From assembly GCA_034401795.1 (NCBI GenBank), contig CM067366.1, forward strand, positions 70,176,514-70,240,513: 64,000 nt of DNA, given 5' to 3'. Positions within the stretch are counted from its first letter, which is position 1, and each line of letters begins with the position of its first letter. Of this stretch, positions 60,401 to 64,000 are shown one piece after another. The notes below the pieces were generated by a model, which worked only from the letters and a program-made list of their open reading frames with translations, did no database searches and was not told where the DNA came from. This DNA is from Chaetoderma sp. LZ-2023a (lineage: Eukaryota > Mollusca > Caudofoveata > Chaetodermatida > Chaetodermatidae). A program made the translations under genes and the position numbers.

Positions 60401-62125
60401 TCTACGCTGGTGCAGTATACAATTTATAACTAAACAGTTCCGAATTACTGGTAGTACAATTGTACTACCACACGTTTTAGTCTTGGTTGCTCTTCGCAAC
60501 GAATGTCAGTTACAATTTTCACAATGGTATTTTCGTGATAGTCACGATGCTGTACGACACTTGGATGCTCTGAAATTTTTACGAGATCTATAAAGTTATG
60601 CACACGATCATTAATGTCATTCAATACTGACATTACCGGCCTTACTGGCGGAGTACTCATATTCTAAAATGTACTTACATAGTTCACTGATCCGCACTCC
60701 CATGTAAATAATAATATACGAACGGTTTACAAATCTACATGATGATACTGAACCTAGATCCTGGCAGGTGAAGCCAATGAAGATTTTCTGATCTTCGGGG
60801 TTCGATGATGACGTCTTATTCTTCAGTAGTGAATCCCACTTCGTTACCGGCAACCAGATAATGTTGCTGCGACAACAGTTATCGGTAATGGAGAAGGATG
60901 AAGGCAGTCTGGCTCGCCTCGTCTGACAGATGGTAGGTGACGATATTTTACTATTGACTGCTGGGCCTATCTGATGTGATGTTCCTCAGGTAAGGACTGG
61001 AGGTTTCCTCCAGCTCAAGGCTAGGTTCCTACTACTAACAAATTTGACTAACGCCGAACTTACATATACGTAAGTTAAACTTCTTATTTTACAATTATAC
61101 AAGGTTTCAAAGCAAGGAGCAAAATAGCTCATAAATTAAACTTTGTACAATCAATGTACTAGACTAACAAATCTATTCTAAACTCTCACCACTAGTCGGG
61201 CAATTTTATCTTCGAAATGACTCAAAAGTGATAAACCGTCCTCAATATCCCCCCCCCCCCACCCTCCCAAACACACACCCCACCCTGACCACGACCAGCT
61301 CAACCTAAATTTATTCAGAACTTGTTCCAATCAGTTGAAATAGCTACATACACCTTTCTCTTGGTTTCCATATCTGGTTCCTCCCTCCACAACTACCACC
61401 AGGTAGTGTTAAGCTGCATGTATATATGTTATTATTCTATTACATTATTTTATATAGTTTTGTTTAAACGCATTATGACATAAATTTTTTATGTTTTCCA
61501 CACATCTATACTGTTCATGTATTGATGGACCAACTGTGATTAAATGGAAGGTGAACACTATTTTAGCACACTCGGAGTGTATGACTCCAAATATTTTACC
61601 ATTCCAAATAGTAGAATCGACTACTGGATACGCATTAAAAGTAATGGCAGTTGCCAATCAAATTGTGTACAACAAACGCGCGTAACAAAATGTTCATAGT
61701 TATATGCGGAGACATTCAGAAGATTCTGAGCACTTTCCGAAATGCAACTGGTGACGAATCAGAATCAGAATATTTTATTAGCACAAGATCTATAAACAAA
61801 TAGATATAGCCTGGTCTAGAACATGAACATAATACATACAGTATAATTATAAATAAATAAATCTATTATAATACAATATATGGGTCAATTTCAGGAATCT
61901 TAATCTTAATCCATTTCCTGAAAATTATGTCCTCATTACTCACATTGCCATCGATTTGGTCAAGACGATCACACGGTATCAGGGGTGATTTTTATCAAAA
62001 CTAACATGCAGATCCGATGCATTTGATGTAAAATGGTCAAGAATATATACGGCCAATTAATAAACAATATATCCACTCGTTAGCTGTAAGGGTATGTAAG
62101 AGTTGTATGACTCCAAATAAAAAAT
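60401..62125. other. No gene recognised; expected 5' LTR zone
   Basis: By position the Ty3 5' LTR and leader should lie at the start of this stretch, but I see no repeat of the 3' side. CACTCCCATGTAAATAATAA (about 60695) could be a primer-site/LTR edge. A poly-C run lies at about 61249-61261 and an AT palindrome AACTTACATATACGTAAGTT at about 61058. Confidence 0.4.
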
Positions 62126-62476
62126 TCAATGTGACGGTCTTGACGTATGTGACAGTCTTGAAAAAATGTTATGGTCGTGACCTGAAATAACATAAAAATG
62201 CAAAAAAAGGAAGGAGTAGCTGGCGGGGTAACGTCGGGTCATTCCGGTACGTACTTTTCGACCGCCACGCCGCATGTGCACGACGGACGTGGGGGGCTGG
62301 CTAGCTCCTAGTCTCAGTGTTCCGAATCCCATGCGACACTGTTCCGCGTAATACATAGACTGGCTCCTAAGGCCGGTGGAACTCAATTGTTCCGGTGGGG
62401 CCATAGGACCATCGCCGCTAACATTGAATTGAACGGTGTCTTCCCATGAATTTCTCTCACTGGTATGCCTGTCCAT
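62126..62476 (-). CDS. Element U minus-strand protein (copy 2), unknown function
   Basis: 116 codons from MDRHTSERNSWEDTVQFN, open further than copy 1 (HMRRGGRKVRTGMTRRY, then a hydrophobic SYSFLFLHFYV). Shared residues with copy 1 are in the first 65. A GTACGT donor-like site follows GGRK, so the rest may be intron. No family recognised. Confidence 0.5.
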   Translation of the reverse strand: MDRHTSERNSWEDTVQFNVSGDGPMAPPEQLSSTGLRSQSMYYAEQCRMGFGTLRLGASQPPTSVVHMRRGGRKVRTGMTRRYPASYSFLFLHFYVISGHDHNIFSRLSHTSRPSH

Positions 62477-62699
62477 AGTAATTTGGAACTATGGACTTAC
62501 AAGGAATTGTGATAAAGTACTAATAAAATATGACCTATACAAACCACAGAGTTTGGTAGATAACAGTGAGCATAAAATAATACATGACATAGAGACAGCT
62601 GATGCACATTAAACGTGGTGACATCGGAGGTACCACACAGACTCGTAAGTCCGCAGAGGTATCCCCGCAAGGGAGGCCCCCGCATATGAGATCATTATT

Positions 62700-62716
62700 T
62701 AACTTAATATAAGTTA
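62700..62716. promoter_or_regulatory. Dyad with covarying stem (copy 2)
   Basis: TAACTTA-ATA-TAAGTTA. Compared with copy 1, stem positions 3 and 4 and both their partners have changed together. Confidence 0.55.
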
Positions 62717-62901
62717 TTATACCCCTATGCTGAAAAGGAAAGGAAAAAGAGCTCCTAGCGTGTCGAGAGGCATTGCGCCTCACGCGGGCATTACTCCTAG
62801 ATGCTATTTGATGTTGTAAGAAGTAGTAGCCTCGCGCGGGCCGCCGTCACTGGATATCTTGTGAGAGGCAAGTGCCTCGCGCCAGCCTCCGCCACAGGAA
62901 A

Positions 62902-63159
62902 ATGCCTTCAACGCCGAAGCGGAGAAAAAGAGTTGGCAAAAATGGCCACTCTTTTGTTCAAACAAGTGCTGTGAAAAAGACCATCCTAGTGAAAAATATA
63001 ACTAAAGTGTTGCATGCTGGTTTACGTGAAGATGGGACGAGCGATTCCCGAAGGATTCCCAAGTCACCGTCTTATGTAGTTCCAAGATACTGTATTTGTA
63101 GGTGCAGCTTTTATATGTACGGGCCTTCCGCTATGACTAACCTATCCTTTAGATGTTAG
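62902..63159 (+). CDS. Element U plus-strand ORF (copy 2), unknown function
   Basis: From ATG 62902: MPSTPKRRKRVGKNGHSF, then GLREDGTSDSRRIPKSPSYV and a Cys-rich end. The basic start suggests nucleic-acid binding or nuclear entry. Synonymous differences to copy 1 (AGA/AGG, TCC/TCA, CCA/CCG) support coding. A later frame (63153-63380) shares YLSLDT and SIYL with copy 1, so the gene may be longer and frameshifted or spliced. Confidence 0.45.
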   Translation: MPSTPKRRKRVGKNGHSFVQTSAVKKTILVKNITKVLHAGLREDGTSDSRRIPKSPSYVVPRYCICRCSFYMYGPSAMTNLSFRC

Positions 63160-64000
63160 AAACAAAAACTAGTTTAGGCCGCAAGTGGCGGGAATCCTAC
63201 CTATCTTTAGATACAGCTATCCTATGGCCGCAGACACCCCAAAGCATCTACCTCCAAGGACAGTGTGCGTACATGTTACTTTGCCAGACATTCGAGCTTG
63301 GTGAGAATCCGGATGTCATGCTCCGTAGCCACATAAAACATCACAGGACAATGGCTACCTTTAACATAAGCAGATTTTGATGACTGACCTATTGCTACGG
63401 TGGGGATAGAGTGACGAATATCCACAGCAAATGTCCTTCCCGTGAGGGCGTGGCAGATTCCAAGATCTTGCCCAGACATTTCAATGAGTTGGGTGGAGAT
63501 GCGCATCTCGTCCATCACCAAGTCCTATGGAACTAAGTATTGACCTGCCATTAGGTTTATATTCAAATTGCCCAATATGCACTGCGGTGCGGGAGAAATA
63601 TATTCTTAAACAACCTATCAAACAATAATGTGTTGGCAGTGCTTCCTTCATTGGCAAGGATATCTAACTACTAAGTATCTGAAGATACGGGGGTGGGTGT
63701 GTATGTGACACCATACCTTGGCCATCACCGCTCGGAAACCTCCGATAGTTTCCAGAGTCGGATCAGCCCACGGTGCAGATAGGGACATCCCAACAATTAA
63801 GAAGCCATAGGCTTAGTGGAACATGAAGAAGAGACAATGTCTTTATTGATATGAGGCCCTATAGGTAAGTTGGCCAATTTTACACAACCTTGCCAGAGTG
63901 CGGGGCTAGATAACCGAAACGACCGGAAAAGAGGGGTACGCTATATGTCTCCTAACGAAGAAACTGTCTCTAATCACATTAAACCTATCCTATCGAGCTG

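Larger units (their letters stand above)
62250..64000. repeat. Element U copy 2, runs off the window
   Basis: Collinear with 46450-48125. Relative to copy 1 it has about 110 extra bases between the ORFs, including GCGC-rich CTCGCGCGGGCC repeats (about 62755-62885). Similarity is still strong at base 64000, so the element continues. Confidence 0.75.

Overview
This window looks like repeat-rich invertebrate nuclear DNA, most likely marine and perhaps molluscan or another lophotrochozoan. That placement is an inference from the repertoire: DIRS, Penelope, env-bearing Ty3, a CR1/L2-type LINE, Tc1, and many palindromic MITEs. I see no prokaryotic operon structure and no CRISPR array. Almost every long ORF belongs to a mobile element.

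The one host gene I can name is hidden in short exons. Six consecutive minus-strand exons (31935-32077, 27622-27667, 23380-23468, 21756-21861, 9651-9701, 5032-5136) encode about 180 residues of the ATP-dependent (S)-NAD(P)H-hydrate dehydratase NAXD (CARKD). The splice sites are canonical and the codon phases fit. The 3' exons lie beyond base 1. Its five complete introns (about 26.5 kb) are almost entirely mobile and tandem DNA: a 7.0 kb DIRS element with all three ORFs open in intron 4, a 2.5 kb 17-bp minisatellite in intron 1, three long 'ctcacctg...caggtgagct' repeats, and many copies of a palindromic MITE (called P1 here). A degenerate Penelope-like element lies at 1.3-3.6 kb in the next intron.

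32-41 kb (upstream of NAXD) holds tandem repeats, a 635-bp inverted-repeat element, a small acidic ORF that could be a first exon of a divergent gene, a decayed THAP-like exon, a palindromic MITE and a broken Tc1 (DD34E) transposase. 40.5-46.1 kb is a second, decayed DIRS element interrupted by about 1.65 kb of foreign DNA.

46.4-48.1 kb and 62.2-64.0 kb are two diverged copies of a repeat I cannot classify. Each has two short divergent ORFs whose differences look protein-conserving, and between them a 7-bp-stem dyad with paired compensatory changes. 49.7-50.6 kb is a foldback element next to a (TA)n tract. 51.8-52.4 kb is the 3' end of a CR1/L2-type LINE. 53.5-60.4 kb is a minus-strand Ty3/gypsy-type element with gag, protease, RT, RNase H, integrase and an env-like gene that has a furin-like site and a fusion segment like those of errantivirus and baculovirus F proteins. 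It is disabled by frameshifts, stops and a 113-bp tandem duplication.

Coordinates of repeat edges are read by eye and may be off by a few to tens of bases. Exon edges are set by splice consensus and phase.
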